Below are positions 8,525 through 17,080 of a stretch of 64,000 nt of DNA, in pieces; the first letter of the stretch is position 1, and each line of letters starts with the position of its first letter. A model generated the notes under the pieces. The model made no database searches, was not told the origin of the DNA, and saw nothing but the letters and a program-made list of their open reading frames with translations. Origin of the DNA: Nocardia sp. CY41. GTDB lineage: Bacteria; Actinomycetota; Actinomycetes; Mycobacteriales; Mycobacteriaceae. The stretch spans positions 62,001-126,000 of the forward strand of contig NZ_VUOS01000022.1 in NCBI RefSeq assembly GCF_009829325.1, in the 5' to 3' direction. The translations under genes and the position numbers were made by a program.

Positions 8525-9586
8525 TCAGGACCGGATACCGAAGGGCAGCGTGAAGCGCACGTCGCCCTCGACGATGTCGCGCATGTCCGGGATGCCGTTG
8601 CGGAACTGCAGCGTCCGCTCCAAGCCCATGCCGAACGCGAACCCGCTGTACACCTCGGGATCGATGCCGCTGGCGATCAGCACCTTCGGGTTCACCATGC
8701 CGCAGCCGCCCCATTCGACCCAGCCGGGACCGCCCTTCTTGTCCGGGAACCACACGTCGACCTCGGCGGAGGGCTCGGTGAACGGGAAGTAGTTGGGGCG
8801 CATGCGCGTCCGGGTATCCGGGCCGAACAGCGCCCTGGCGAACGCGTCCAGCGTGCCGCGCAGATGCGCCATGGTCAGGCCCTTGTCCACCGCCAGACCC
8901 TCGACCTGCGAGAACACCGGCGTATGCGTGGCGTCCAGCTCGTCGGTGCGGAAGGTGCGGCCCGGGCAGACCACGTAGATCGGCAAGTCGCGTTCCAGCA
9001 TCGAGCGCACCTGCACCGGAGAGGTGTGCGTACGCAGCACCTGGCGCGACCCTTCCGGCGCGATGTGGAAGGTGTCCTGCATGGTGCGGGCCGGATGGTC
9101 GGGCAGGAAATTCAGCGCGTCGAAGTTGAAGTGCTCGGTCTCCACCTCGGGACCTTCGGCGACTTCCCAGCCCATCGCGACGAAGACGTCGGCGACCTGC
9201 TCGGAGATGACGGTGATCGGGTGGCGGGCGCCGACGGCGGCGCGGCTCGCGGGCAGCGTCACGTCGATGGTCTCGGCGACCAGCACCGCGGCGTCGCGCT
9301 CGGCCAGCAACGCGGCACGGCGGGCCTCGCACGCCTCCGAGACCCGGGTCCTGGCGACGTTGACGCGCTTGCCCGCATCGGCCTTCTCCGACTTGGGCAG
9401 GCTGCCCAGCGCCCGCTGCGCCAGAGCCAGCGGCGCCTTGCCGCCGAGGTGCTCGGTTTTCGCGACCGCGAGCGCATCCAGGTCGGCGGCAGCGGCGAAC
9501 GCCTTCTCGGCGGCCGCCGCGGCCGCGGCCAGTGCCTCCTCGGTCAGCGCTGCGTTCTGCTCGCCTGCGTCGATGTCGTCGGCCAC
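8525..9586 (-). CDS. pheS: Phenylalanine-tRNA ligase alpha subunit
   Basis: Catalytic alpha chain of phenylalanyl-tRNA synthetase, 353 residues. The N-terminal coiled coil (residues 1-90) is Ala-rich and includes EHLGGKAPLALAQRALGSL. Class II motif 2 appears as PGRTFRTDELDATH, motif 3 as FAFGMGLER, and FNFDALNFLPDHPAR is the family signature. It forms the active site with PheT and charges tRNA-Phe. Upstream on the same strand lie an unusual direct repeat and the terminator of the MFS gene, so pheST here probably has its own promoter rather than reading through from rplT. Confidence 0.98.
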   Translation of the reverse strand: MADDIDAGEQNAALTEEALAAAAAAAEKAFAAAADLDALAVAKTEHLGGKAPLALAQRALGSLPKSEKADAGKRVNVARTRVSEACEARRAALLAERDAAVLVAETIDVTLPASRAAVGARHPITVISEQVADVFVAMGWEVAEGPEVETEHFNFDALNFLPDHPARTMQDTFHIAPEGSRQVLRTHTSPVQVRSMLERDLPIYVVCPGRTFRTDELDATHTPVFSQVEGLAVDKGLTMAHLRGTLDAFARALFGPDTRTRMRPNYFPFTEPSAEVDVWFPDKKGGPGWVEWGGCGMVNPKVLIASGIDPEVYSGFAFGMGLERTLQFRNGIPDMRDIVEGDVRFTLPFGIRS

Positions 9587-9671
9587 GATGCTCCGTCTCT
9601 CCCCTTCGGTTCGCGGGCACAGCTGATCGCCTGCCCGCCCTGCTGCTGGTGAACGGCCTAGCGTTCACGGA

Positions 9672-9699
9672 ACACTATTGCGTCGACTACACACTATTG
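9672..9699. repeat. 9-bp direct repeat upstream of pheS
   Basis: ACACTATTG occurs at 9672-9680 and 9691-9699, 19 bases apart start to start. It is AT-rich against a GC-rich surround. On the minus strand CAATAGTGT could overlap a -10 element for pheS or serve as a regulator site. Confidence 0.45.
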
Positions 9700-9973
9700 G
9701 ATCGGCCGCAGGCCCTTCACGTGGATTACCCTCGACACGGCGCAGGCCCCGGTGTCGGTCGCCGCACTGCCGTGGCGCACCGAGTGATGTGCCGGCTACT
9801 CCCGCAGGGTTTCCTCCGCACGATGAGCGGAATCGGCCGCCGCGCAGCGTACGACGCGCCGATGGTCATCCGCCCCGAGCCGCGGAGCGGGCACGTCATC
9901 GGGCCTACTGCGCATGGCGGTGACGCGCGCGGGACGACTGTGGCGCGGTCGCGGCGCGCAGGCAGACGACGAA

Positions 9974-10000
9974 CCCTGTCCGCGCACAGCACGGACAGGG
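9974..10000 (-). terminator. Terminator of MFS gene
   Basis: CCCTGTCCG and CGGACAGGG form a perfect 9-base stem with a 9-base loop, 16 bases behind the MFS stop. There is only a weak T-run. Confidence 0.55.
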
Positions 10001-10015
10001 ACGCACGGATCGGGC

Positions 10016-11443
10016 TCAGCTCGCCGCAGTGACCCGGCGCGGCAGCAGCAGCGAGGTCAGCGCCCCCGCCCCGACGATCGCCGCCCCCACCCAGACCGCG
10101 GGCACGAGACCGTCCACGAAGCTCTGCGGATCCAGGTAGGAGCCCGACGAGGCGAACACCGACGCCAGCACCGCGACACCCATCGCGACACCCACCTCCC
10201 GGACGGTGTTGTTGGTGCCCGAGGCCATCGCCTGGTCCTCCGGAGCCGCGCTGGCCATCACGATGGTCGACGCTGGCGCGAAGGTCAGCCCCATGCCCAC
10301 GCCCGCCAGTACGAACGGTGCGACGTACGAGCCGTAGCCAATGTCCACCGTGGTGATGGCGGCCATCCAGGCCAGCGCGACGGCCAGCAGCACCTGCCCG
10401 GTGGTGATCAAGGTGCGCGCGCCGATTCGGTCGACCAGCAGGCCCGCGATCGGCGCGACCACCATCGGCGCCATGGTCCACGGCATGGTGCGCACGCCCG
10501 ATTCCAGCGGACTGTAGCCCTGCACCACCTGGAAGTACTGGGCGAGCAGGAAGATCGAGCCGAACACGCCGACCGAGAAGGCGAAGCCGACCACGTTGCT
10601 CACGCTGAAAGCCCGGGAGCGGAACAACCGCAGCGGCAGCATCGGCTCGGGCACGCGCAGTTCCCAGACGAGCAGGCCGGCCAGCAGCACGGCGCCGCCG
10701 ATCAGCGCGGACAGCACGCTCGCCGAGGTCCAGCCGTCGTCGGCGCCGTGGATGACGCCCCACACGATCGCGAGCACGCCGCCCGCCGACAGCAGCAGGC
10801 CGACCGGATCGAGGCGGCGGCCACGGCCGTGCGATTCGGCGAGCACCCGCGCCGCGAACGGCAGGACGGCCAACCCGATGGGCACGTTCAGCCAGAAGAT
10901 CCACTGCCAGCTCAGTCCGTCGACCACCGCGCCGCCGATCAGCGGCCCGAGCGCGACACCGAGGCCGGCGATGCCGCCCCAGATGCCGATGGCCGCGTTG
11001 CGCATCCGCTCCGGGACGGCCGCCGACAGCAAGGTCAGCGACAGCGGCATCACCGCGGCCGCGCCGAATCCTTGCACCGCCCGCGCCGCGATGAGCAGGC
11101 CCGGCCCGGTCGCCAGCGCGCACGCCGCCGACGCCAGCGTGAACAGGGCGATGCCGAGCAGGAAGATCCGGCGCCTGCCGAGCCGGTCGCCGACGGCGGA
11201 CGCGGTGAGCAGCAGGGAGGCGAACGACAGCGTGTAGGCGTTGACGAACCATTGCAGGTCGGCCAGCGAGGCGCCCAGCTCGGTGCGGATCACCGGCAGC
11301 GCGTTGGTCACGACCAGGTTGTCCAGCGTGACCATGAACATCGGGATGCCGACCGCGGCCAGCACGGCGGCGAGCCTGCGGCCGCCGATCTCGGCCGCGG
11401 GCGCGCCGACGGGCGGCGCGGTGGTGGGAAGAGTCTCGGTCAT
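10016..11443 (-). CDS. MFS transporter, DHA2 (EmrB/QacA) family, 14 TM
   Basis: Drug:proton antiporter of 475 residues with about 14 hydrophobic helices in the inner membrane. The family motifs LDNLVVTNALP (helix 1), GDRLGRRR (motif A) and GPLIGGAVVDGLSWQWIF (motif C region) are all present. These proteins export lipophilic drugs or dyes, and the substrate here is unknown. It is transcribed away from a TetR-type regulator at 11543, with two near-identical repeats in between that could be the repressor site. It sits between the rRNA methyltransferase and pheS, where related genomes have no transporter. Confidence 0.93.
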   Translation of the reverse strand: MTETLPTTAPPVGAPAAEIGGRRLAAVLAAVGIPMFMVTLDNLVVTNALPVIRTELGASLADLQWFVNAYTLSFASLLLTASAVGDRLGRRRIFLLGIALFTLASAACALATGPGLLIAARAVQGFGAAAVMPLSLTLLSAAVPERMRNAAIGIWGGIAGLGVALGPLIGGAVVDGLSWQWIFWLNVPIGLAVLPFAARVLAESHGRGRRLDPVGLLLSAGGVLAIVWGVIHGADDGWTSASVLSALIGGAVLLAGLLVWELRVPEPMLPLRLFRSRAFSVSNVVGFAFSVGVFGSIFLLAQYFQVVQGYSPLESGVRTMPWTMAPMVVAPIAGLLVDRIGARTLITTGQVLLAVALAWMAAITTVDIGYGSYVAPFVLAGVGMGLTFAPASTIVMASAAPEDQAMASGTNNTVREVGVAMGVAVLASVFASSGSYLDPQSFVDGLVPAVWVGAAIVGAGALTSLLLPRRVTAAS

Positions 11444-11460
11444 GTCCAGTCCTTGTTGTA

Positions 11461-11505
11461 ATCGACCGATAACTTATGGAGAACGGTATGCATCGACTGA
11501 TAACA
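11461..11505. promoter_or_regulatory. Direct repeats between MFS and TetR genes
   Basis: ATCGACCGATAACT (11461-11474) and ATCGACTGATAACA (11492-11505) differ at two positions and are 31 bases apart, about three helical turns. They fill the divergent promoter region and are the best candidate operator for the TetR protein. Confidence 0.55.
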
Positions 11506-11542
11506 TGTCAAGTGAAAGCACGATTACCTTCGGAAACGGAGC

Positions 11543-12118
11543 ATGATGGCGACCAGAACCAGGATGACGGCCTCCGAACGGGGCGAGCAGGTGCTGCGGG
11601 CAGCGGTGTCCGCGTTCGCCGAATCCGGTTACGCCGCTACCCGCACCGACGAGATCGCCCGGCGCTCCGGCGTGTCACAGCCGTACGTCATCCGGCTGTT
11701 CGGCACCAAGCAGAACCTGTTCCGGGTGGCCCTGCATCGCGTATGCGACCGGATCGAGGAAATCTTCCGCACCGCGCGGGCCGAGGCGGAGCCGGAGGCG
11801 GACCCCGAGGCGGCGATGGCCGCCCTCGGCAACGGCTACCACCACTTCCTCGCCGAACGAGAATTGCTCCAGGTGCTGCTGCACGGATTCGCCGCCAGCG
11901 CGGATCCGGAGATCGGCGACGAGGTCCGGAGCCGATTCGGCGACATCTACCACCTGATCCGGGACCTGACGGGCGCATCGGAAACCGAGGCGCGGCGCTT
12001 CCTCGCCACCGGAATGCTCCTCACCGTGATGAGCGCGATGCGGGTAGCGGGCCCGGACGCGGGGCCCGCCGCATGGGCGATGGAGATCATGGAAGACCTG
12101 ATCACCCGAGGCGACTGA
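11543..12118 (+). CDS. TetR/AcrR family regulator
   Basis: Repressor-type DNA-binding protein of 191 residues. The N-terminal helix-turn-helix (residues 12-58) reads RRSGVSQPYVIRLFGTKQNL, a clear TetR recognition unit. The C-terminal two thirds are helical and would bind the inducer. GGAG lies just before the start. Two ATGs are adjacent at 11543 and 11546, and either could be used. Divergence from the MFS exporter suggests it represses that gene and itself until a substrate of the pump appears. Confidence 0.92.
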   Translation: MMATRTRMTASERGEQVLRAAVSAFAESGYAATRTDEIARRSGVSQPYVIRLFGTKQNLFRVALHRVCDRIEEIFRTARAEAEPEADPEAAMAALGNGYHHFLAERELLQVLLHGFAASADPEIGDEVRSRFGDIYHLIRDLTGASETEARRFLATGMLLTVMSAMRVAGPDAGPAAWAMEIMEDLITRGD

Positions 12119-12473
12119 CGACCTCGGCCACGTCATGAGCGGCACAACCCGAAGGCGACGCCACTGAAGGCGAGCGGTCACCCCATAGGAGCGCCGCGAA
12201 CAGGCAATGCCGCATACGCGGGAGAATCAACCCACTGGCACCAGTAGTCACAGGAGTACCGGCGGCACATCACCGAGCACCGTATCGGCGACCGCCGTGC
12301 GGACGAAGTAGTACACAACCGTCGTGTATCGCAGGATCTCTTCGACGGCTTCGGGAATGTGACTCGAATACCCGCGGTCAGATCGAATTGGGCCGGCACC
12401 GCGCGCACCGCGTTCCGAGCCGGCCTCGGGCCGCGAACACGCCGCGCCGAAGGCGCGGCAGATCGAACACAGC
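12119..12473. other. Gap holding a P450 remnant
   Basis: No intact gene in 355 bases. The minus strand holds a decayed cytochrome P450 fragment at 12248-12358. The remainder shows nothing I can name. Confidence 0.55.
12248..12358 (-). pseudogene. Cytochrome P450 fragment
   Basis: The minus strand encodes IPEAVEEILRYTTVVYYFVR and then TAVADTVLGDV before a stop at 12248-12250. This closely matches the conserved run of actinobacterial P450s that carries AVEE(I/L)LRY, followed about ten residues later by an R-T-A segment. The I-helix, the ExxR that should precede or follow it, and the heme-binding cysteine loop are absent on either side. Only about 36-45 codons survive, without a start. It is best read as the debris of a deleted P450 gene next to the TetR/MFS pair. 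Confidence 0.65.
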
Positions 12474-13328
12474 TCAATACCGCACGCGCGAATTCGCGTA
12501 GAGGCAGATCGCGGCGGCCGTCGCCAGATTCAGACTTTCGGCGCGGCCGCGGATCGGGATGCGGATGCGGTGGTCGGCGCGGCGTGCGACGGCCGGGTCG
12601 AGACCGTGCGCCTCGTTGCCGAACAGCCAGGCCACCGGCCGGGTGAACAGTTCGTCGGCGTCGTCCAGGTCGACTTCGCCGTTCGCCGCCGTCGCCAGGA
12701 TCGTGATTCCCGCCGCGGCGATGGAATCGAGCGTCTCGGCGACGTCGCGGTGCCGCGCGATCGGCACGTGGAAGATGCTGCCCGCACTGGCCCGCACACA
12801 TTTGCCGTTGTGCGGATCGACGGTGTCGCCGGCCAGCACCACGCCGTCGGCGCCGACCGAATCCGCTACCCGCACGAGCGTGCCCGCGTTTCCCGGCTCG
12901 GCGATCTCGACGGGGACGGCCAGCATGCGCGGTCGAGCCTGGAGAATCCGGGACAAGGGCACGTCGAGCAGATCGCACACCGCCACCAGTCCGGGTGCGG
13001 TGACGGTCTCGGCCAGATGCTGTGCCGCTCGATCGCTGACCAGCGTGGTGCGAACACCCGTCGCGGCCGCCCCCGCGATCAGCGCGTGGTCGCGTTCGGC
13101 GGCCGTCTTCGAATAGAACAGCTCATGCACGCGCGTGGTCTCCAGCGCGGCGGCCACGGCATTGGCGCCTTCGGCGAGGAATCGGCCCGCCTTGCGACGC
13201 TGCGCTCCGCGCTGCAGCTTGACAGCGGAAACGACCCGCGGATTGCGCTCACTGAGCGCTTCCACGGGTCGTTCCGAAAAGTGTCCGTGTGCCAACGACT
13301 GCGGCTCAGGCGGCCGGCGCGTTGACAT
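12474..13328 (-). CDS. SpoU/TrmH-family RNA 2'-O-methyltransferase
   Basis: SAM-dependent methyltransferase with a trefoil knot, 284 residues, probably acting on 23S rRNA (TsnR/RlmB type). The N-terminal substrate-binding part contains RRKAGRFLAEGANAV. The knot motifs follow: AEPGNAGTLVRVADSVGADG (motif 1), WLFGNEAHGL (motif 2) and ESLNLATAAAICLY (motif 3). The annotated ATG at 13328 overlaps the end of rplT by 23 bases. GTG at 13265 would remove 21 unremarkable residues and the overlap, so the start is uncertain. Location directly after rplT is conserved in actinomycetes. Confidence 0.92.
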   Translation of the reverse strand: MSTRRPPEPQSLAHGHFSERPVEALSERNPRVVSAVKLQRGAQRRKAGRFLAEGANAVAAALETTRVHELFYSKTAAERDHALIAGAAATGVRTTLVSDRAAQHLAETVTAPGLVAVCDLLDVPLSRILQARPRMLAVPVEIAEPGNAGTLVRVADSVGADGVVLAGDTVDPHNGKCVRASAGSIFHVPIARHRDVAETLDSIAAAGITILATAANGEVDLDDADELFTRPVAWLFGNEAHGLDPAVARRADHRIRIPIRGRAESLNLATAAAICLYANSRVRY

Positions 13329-13686
13329 CCTGCGGCAGGGCGGCCTTGGCGACCGCGACGAGACCGGCGAACGCCTCGGCGTCCGACACCGCGAGCTCGG
13401 CGAGGATCTTGCGGTCCACCTCCACCCCGGCGGCCTTCAGGCCCTGGATGAAGCGGTTGTAGGTGATGTCGTTGATCCGCGCGGCGGCGTTGATGCGCGC
13501 GATCCACAGCTTGCGGAAGTCACCCTTGCGCGCCCGGCGGTCCCGGTAGGCATAGGTGAGCGAGTGCAGCTGCTGCTCCTTGGCCTTGCGGTACAGCCGC
13601 GAGCGCTGGCCGCGGTAGCCCTTGGAGGCCTCGAGGATGGAACGGCGCTTCTTCTGAGCGTTGACGGCCCTTTTGACGCGTGCCAC
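13306..13686 (-). CDS. rplT: 50S ribosomal protein L20
   Basis: 23S rRNA-binding protein needed early in large-subunit assembly, 126 residues. It starts MARVKRAVNAQKKRR and carries the signature KGYRGQRSRLYRKAKEQ and RKLWIARINAAAR. In several bacteria L20 also represses its own operon by binding the leader. Here the operon is infC-rpmI-rplT with a structured leader at 14678 onwards. The 3' end overlaps the start proposed for the methyltransferase gene. Confidence 0.98.
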   Translation of the reverse strand: MARVKRAVNAQKKRRSILEASKGYRGQRSRLYRKAKEQQLHSLTYAYRDRRARKGDFRKLWIARINAAARINDITYNRFIQGLKAAGVEVDRKILAELAVSDAEAFAGLVAVAKAALPQDVNAPAA

Positions 13687-13799
13687 TGGTCAGTCCTGTT
13701 CGATCTGGGGGCGCGGGGCGGCGCCCGGAAATGGGGTCGGGGGGTGGCGACGGAGTTGCTCCGGTCGCGGTGTGCTTGCCGGTCTGCGCGGGGGCGCGA

Positions 13800-13994
13800 T
13801 CAGAGACCGAGCAGCTTCTTCACGCGACGGACGTCGGCGGCGGCGACGACCTCCACGCCGTCCAGACGACGCGTCCGGCGGGTGGGCTTGTGCTCGAACA
13901 GGTGGCGACGGTTCGCCTGCTGGCGCAGCAGCTTGCCTTTGCCGGACACCTTGAATCGCTTCGAGGCGCCGCTGTGCGTCTTCATCTTCGGCAT
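13800..13994 (-). CDS. rpmI: 50S ribosomal protein L35
   Basis: Small basic large-subunit protein, 64 residues, complete. The sequence begins MPKMKTHSGASKRFKVSGKG and ends DVRRVKKLLGL, matching the family throughout. It is the middle gene of the infC-rpmI-rplT operon, 62 bases after infC and 113 bases before rplT. Confidence 0.98.
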   Translation of the reverse strand: MPKMKTHSGASKRFKVSGKGKLLRQQANRRHLFEHKPTRRTRRLDGVEVVAAADVRRVKKLLGL

Positions 13995-14056
13995 GGATGG
14001 ATTCCTCTATCTGTCGTCCCGGCGGTCGGGGCGGACCGCCGGTGTTCTGATCGGTG

Positions 14057-14677
<621 letters not shown>

Positions 14678-15058
14678 GGGGCCTCCTAGGTCAAGCGGTG
14701 TCGTCAGACGACCGCGCGCAATAACTGCAACCCCTTTTCAACACGAAGGCCCCGGTGCGGTATTCCGCGCACGGGGCCCGATGTCGACCGATCACCGACC
14801 ACGAGAGAACTCGGATCGACTCTCGTGGTCGGGTTCTCCGCGAGAACCACTACACGAGAAACCCGCCCTCGAGGGCGGGTGACCGGACCGCTGGACCGTA
14901 CGATGACTCGTCGGCAACGGTGGGAGTCGGGCTCCACTTATCAGCCCCAGGGCAAGCCCGGGGCGGTCGTCAGCGGAAAGTCTAACATTCCGTTCGGCTA
15001 TCGCCGAATCGGCTCTAAATCGGTTGCCCGGCCGCCGCCACCGTGCCAGGCTCCCCCG
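14678..15058. other. infC leader and divergent promoter region
   Basis: No gene in 381 bases. The infC side (to about 14880) is a chain of four hairpins listed separately. The far side (14881-15058) should hold the infC-operon promoter and that of the DinB-like gene. I cannot fix either promoter. Confidence 0.6.
14748..14880 (-). promoter_or_regulatory. Structured leader of infC-rpmI-rplT mRNA
   Basis: Four stem-loops lie in a row upstream of infC. At 14748-14778, GGCCCCG pairs with CGGGGCC. At 14795-14807 and 14820-14832, a perfect 13-base stem has a 12-base loop. At 14832-14848, GGTTCTC pairs with GAGAACC. At 14861-14880, ACCCGCCCTC and its complement form a 20-base palindrome. The stem nearest infC resembles a terminator stem. 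L20 or IF-3 autoregulation through such a leader is known in other bacteria. Here the role is inferred. Confidence 0.6.
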
Positions 15059-15586
15059 ATGCGTGCACCCCGCCGTGACCTGCTGCGATGGCAGTTCGAC
15101 CTGACCTGGGCCCTCGCCGGTATCCACCTCGACGCCCTCACGCCGGAGGACTTCCTCTGGGAACCCGCCGACCTCACCTGGACAGTACGTCCCGACGCCG
15201 AGGGCGTGTGGCGCCCGGACTGGGCCGACACCGAACCCGACCCCGTGCCCGTCCCGACGATCGGCTGGCTGACCTGGCACATCGACTGGTGGTGGGGCGC
15301 GGCCATCGACCACGCCGAGGGCCGCACCCCACCCGCGCGGGAGGACGTGCACTGGCCCGGTGACGGCGCCGCGGCCGTCGCCCGCCTGCGCGAGCTGCAC
15401 ACCGAGTGGACGCGGGCGCTCGACGGGTTCGACGAGACCGAGTTGGACCGCCCGTCCGCCCACCCGTGGCCCGCCGACGCCGGTTTGACCGTCGCCCACT
15501 CGGCGGGCTGGGTGAACGCGGAGCTGATGAAGAACGTCTCGGAGATCGGCCACCTCCGGATGCTGCGGGCGGCGTCGCTAGCCTGA
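15059..15586 (+). CDS. DinB-superfamily protein
   Basis: Protein of 175 residues with the four-helix DinB/YfiT look: LLRWQFDLTWALAGIHLDAL in helix 1, TIGWLTWHIDWWWGAAIDHA in helix 2 and an HSAGWVNAELMKN segment near the end. Histidines at these positions normally bind a divalent metal. Family members are mostly thiol-dependent transferases or of unknown role. ATG at 15059 was chosen because upstream in-frame sequence runs into the infC leader. The DUF1844 gene starts four bases after its stop, so they form an operon. Confidence 0.75.
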   Translation: MRAPRRDLLRWQFDLTWALAGIHLDALTPEDFLWEPADLTWTVRPDAEGVWRPDWADTEPDPVPVPTIGWLTWHIDWWWGAAIDHAEGRTPPAREDVHWPGDGAAAVARLRELHTEWTRALDGFDETELDRPSAHPWPADAGLTVAHSAGWVNAELMKNVSEIGHLRMLRAASLA

Positions 15587-15590
15587 AGAC

Positions 15591-15932
15591 ATGACTGACG
15601 AGCTCGACGCCTCCGTCCGCGAACTGGCCGACATCCCCGCGGTCGAGGTGATCAGCCGCGCCGCCGTGATGTTGATGAGCTCGGCGGCCGAGAAGCTGGG
15701 GCTGGCCGACGAGAACCCGGACACCAGCCCGCGCCGCGACCTGGACGAGGCGCGCCGCGTGATCACGGCGCTGGCCGGACTCGTCACGGCGTCGGTGGAG
15801 TACCTGGGCCCGCACGCCGGGCCGATTCGCGAAGGGTTGCAGTCGCTGCAACGGGCCTTCCGCGAGTCCTCCGCGCATCCGGATGAGCCGGGTAAGGGCC
15901 CGGGCGAGAAGTACACCGGCCCCGTCTACTGA
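15591..15932 (+). CDS. DUF1844 domain protein
   Basis: Small helical protein of 113 residues matching DUF1844: LADIPAVEVISRAAVMLMSS, then AAEKLGLAD, DLDEARRVITALAGLV and a Pro/Gly-rich tail ending EKYTGPVY. Its gene neighbours infC in many actinomycetes, as here, but its function is unknown. It is co-transcribed with the DinB-like gene, four bases apart. Confidence 0.88.
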   Translation: MTDELDASVRELADIPAVEVISRAAVMLMSSAAEKLGLADENPDTSPRRDLDEARRVITALAGLVTASVEYLGPHAGPIREGLQSLQRAFRESSAHPDEPGKGPGEKYTGPVY

Positions 15933-16314
15933 TCGGCTCGGCTGGGCCACCGCGACCGCGCGAACCAAGCCTCGGTCGGCGTGCTGGGCGACGACGGCCG
16001 GTACCGCACTGCGATGAGCCGCCGACCGCGAGCATTCGTCGGCATGCGGCAGGGACAGGCGCGACCGGTCCACCCCGCCTCGGCGACGATCAGCGGACCG
16101 GCCCCTCGGCGCGTGCGACCGGTGGTCTCACCGCCGCCCGCCTCGTCGCGCCATCGCCGGCAGTCGGATATGTCGGATATCGATGGCGCCGCAGGCCGAA
16201 CCCACCATCTCGACGCCCCACGGAATTCCGAAGCGCGGCCGGAAATTGTGCGCGAATCACGCATGGGGACACGAAGTTTAGGAAATTTCCCAATGGGTAG
16301 GGCACAGTGAGCCC
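15933..16314. other. Intergenic region before hydrolase gene
   Basis: No gene in 382 bases. It holds a short tandem TCGGATAT (16164-16171 and 16173-16180) and a perfect palindrome GGAAATTTCC (16281-16290), 25 bases before the hydrolase ATG, which could be an operator. Confidence 0.5.
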
Positions 16315-17025
16315 ATGGCTACTCGGATTCTGCTCGCTCCCGGATTCTGGCTCGGCGCATGGGCGTGGGACGAGGTCGCACCCGATCTGCGGCAGCGTGG
16401 CAACGAGGTATCGGCGCTGACGCTGCCGGGTCTGGACGCCACCGATCCCGACCGGTTGTCGGCCACCTTGGAATCCCAGGCGCAAGCGATCATCGACGCG
16501 GTACCCGCGGGCGAGCCCGTCGTGCTCGTCGCGCACTCCGGCGGCGCGGCGCCCGCGTATCTCGCCATCGACCGGGCACCCGGCTTGTTCCGCCGGGCGA
16601 TCTACGTCGACAGCGCGCCGCTGCCGAACGGTTTCGTCATCAATTCCGCACTGGACGTCGCCGCACGCGAGTGGACCCTGCCGGACTGGCCGGAGCTGGA
16701 GGCCGCGGGCAACAGCTTGGCCGGCCTCGACGACGCCGTCCTGACGCGGTTCCGCGAGCGCGCGGTGCCGCAGCCCGCGTCCGTCGCGGCCGCCCCGCTG
16801 CGCTTGAGCGACTCGCCCGCCCGGCTGGCGGTGCCGACCACCGTGATCTGCAGCAGCATGACCGCCGAGCTGGTCGAGAAGCTGCGCGACAACGGGGAAG
16901 CCCCGCTCTTCGCCGAGCTGGCCCGCATCGATGCCGAATACGTCGACCTGCCCACGGGCCACTGGCCGATGTGGTCCAAGCCGAAGGAACTCGCCGAGCT
17001 GATCCACGTCATCGCCAACCGCTGA
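16315..17025 (+). CDS. Alpha/beta-hydrolase (salicylate-esterase-like)
   Basis: Single-domain hydrolase of 236 residues. LLAPGFWLGAWAWDEVAPDL opens the fold, VLVAHSGGAAP near residue 78 is the nucleophile elbow (Ser in AHSGG), and TGHWPMWSKP near residue 220 supplies the catalytic histidine. This pattern fits the small EstC/methylesterase-like group. Substrate unknown. The promoter region carries the palindrome GGAAATTTCC. It ends face to face with uvrA, with a strong bidirectional hairpin between them. Confidence 0.88.
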   Translation: MATRILLAPGFWLGAWAWDEVAPDLRQRGNEVSALTLPGLDATDPDRLSATLESQAQAIIDAVPAGEPVVLVAHSGGAAPAYLAIDRAPGLFRRAIYVDSAPLPNGFVINSALDVAAREWTLPDWPELEAAGNSLAGLDDAVLTRFRERAVPQPASVAAAPLRLSDSPARLAVPTTVICSSMTAELVEKLRDNGEAPLFAELARIDAEYVDLPTGHWPMWSKPKELAELIHVIANR

Positions 17026-17033
17026 CGCGAGCA

Positions 17034-17067
17034 GCGGCGCGGTCCGCGGAAACACGAACCGCGCCGC
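17034..17067. terminator. Bidirectional terminator hairpin (hydrolase/uvrA)
   Basis: GCGGCGCGGT and ACCGCGCCGC form a perfect 10-base stem with a 14-base loop between two convergent stops (17025 and 17081). Confidence 0.65.
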
Positions 17068-17080
17068 ATCGCAGGACGGA

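Larger units (their letters stand above)
9587..10015. other. Intergenic region upstream of pheS
   Basis: No gene is supported in these 429 bases. They contain the direct repeat ACACTATTG (9672-9680 and 9691-9699) about 90-110 bases before pheS, and a hairpin that probably ends the MFS transcript (9974-10000). Confidence 0.55.

Noticed and set aside
4565..9652. Very long plus-strand open frame (1695 codons)
   Set aside because: It is the antisense shadow of pheT, pheS and their neighbours. The translation is Arg/Gly/His-rich and matches nothing, while the minus-strand genes match known families throughout.
14825..15058. Upstream extension of the DinB-like protein
   Set aside because: The added 78 residues are encoded by the infC leader hairpins and show no protein-like conservation.
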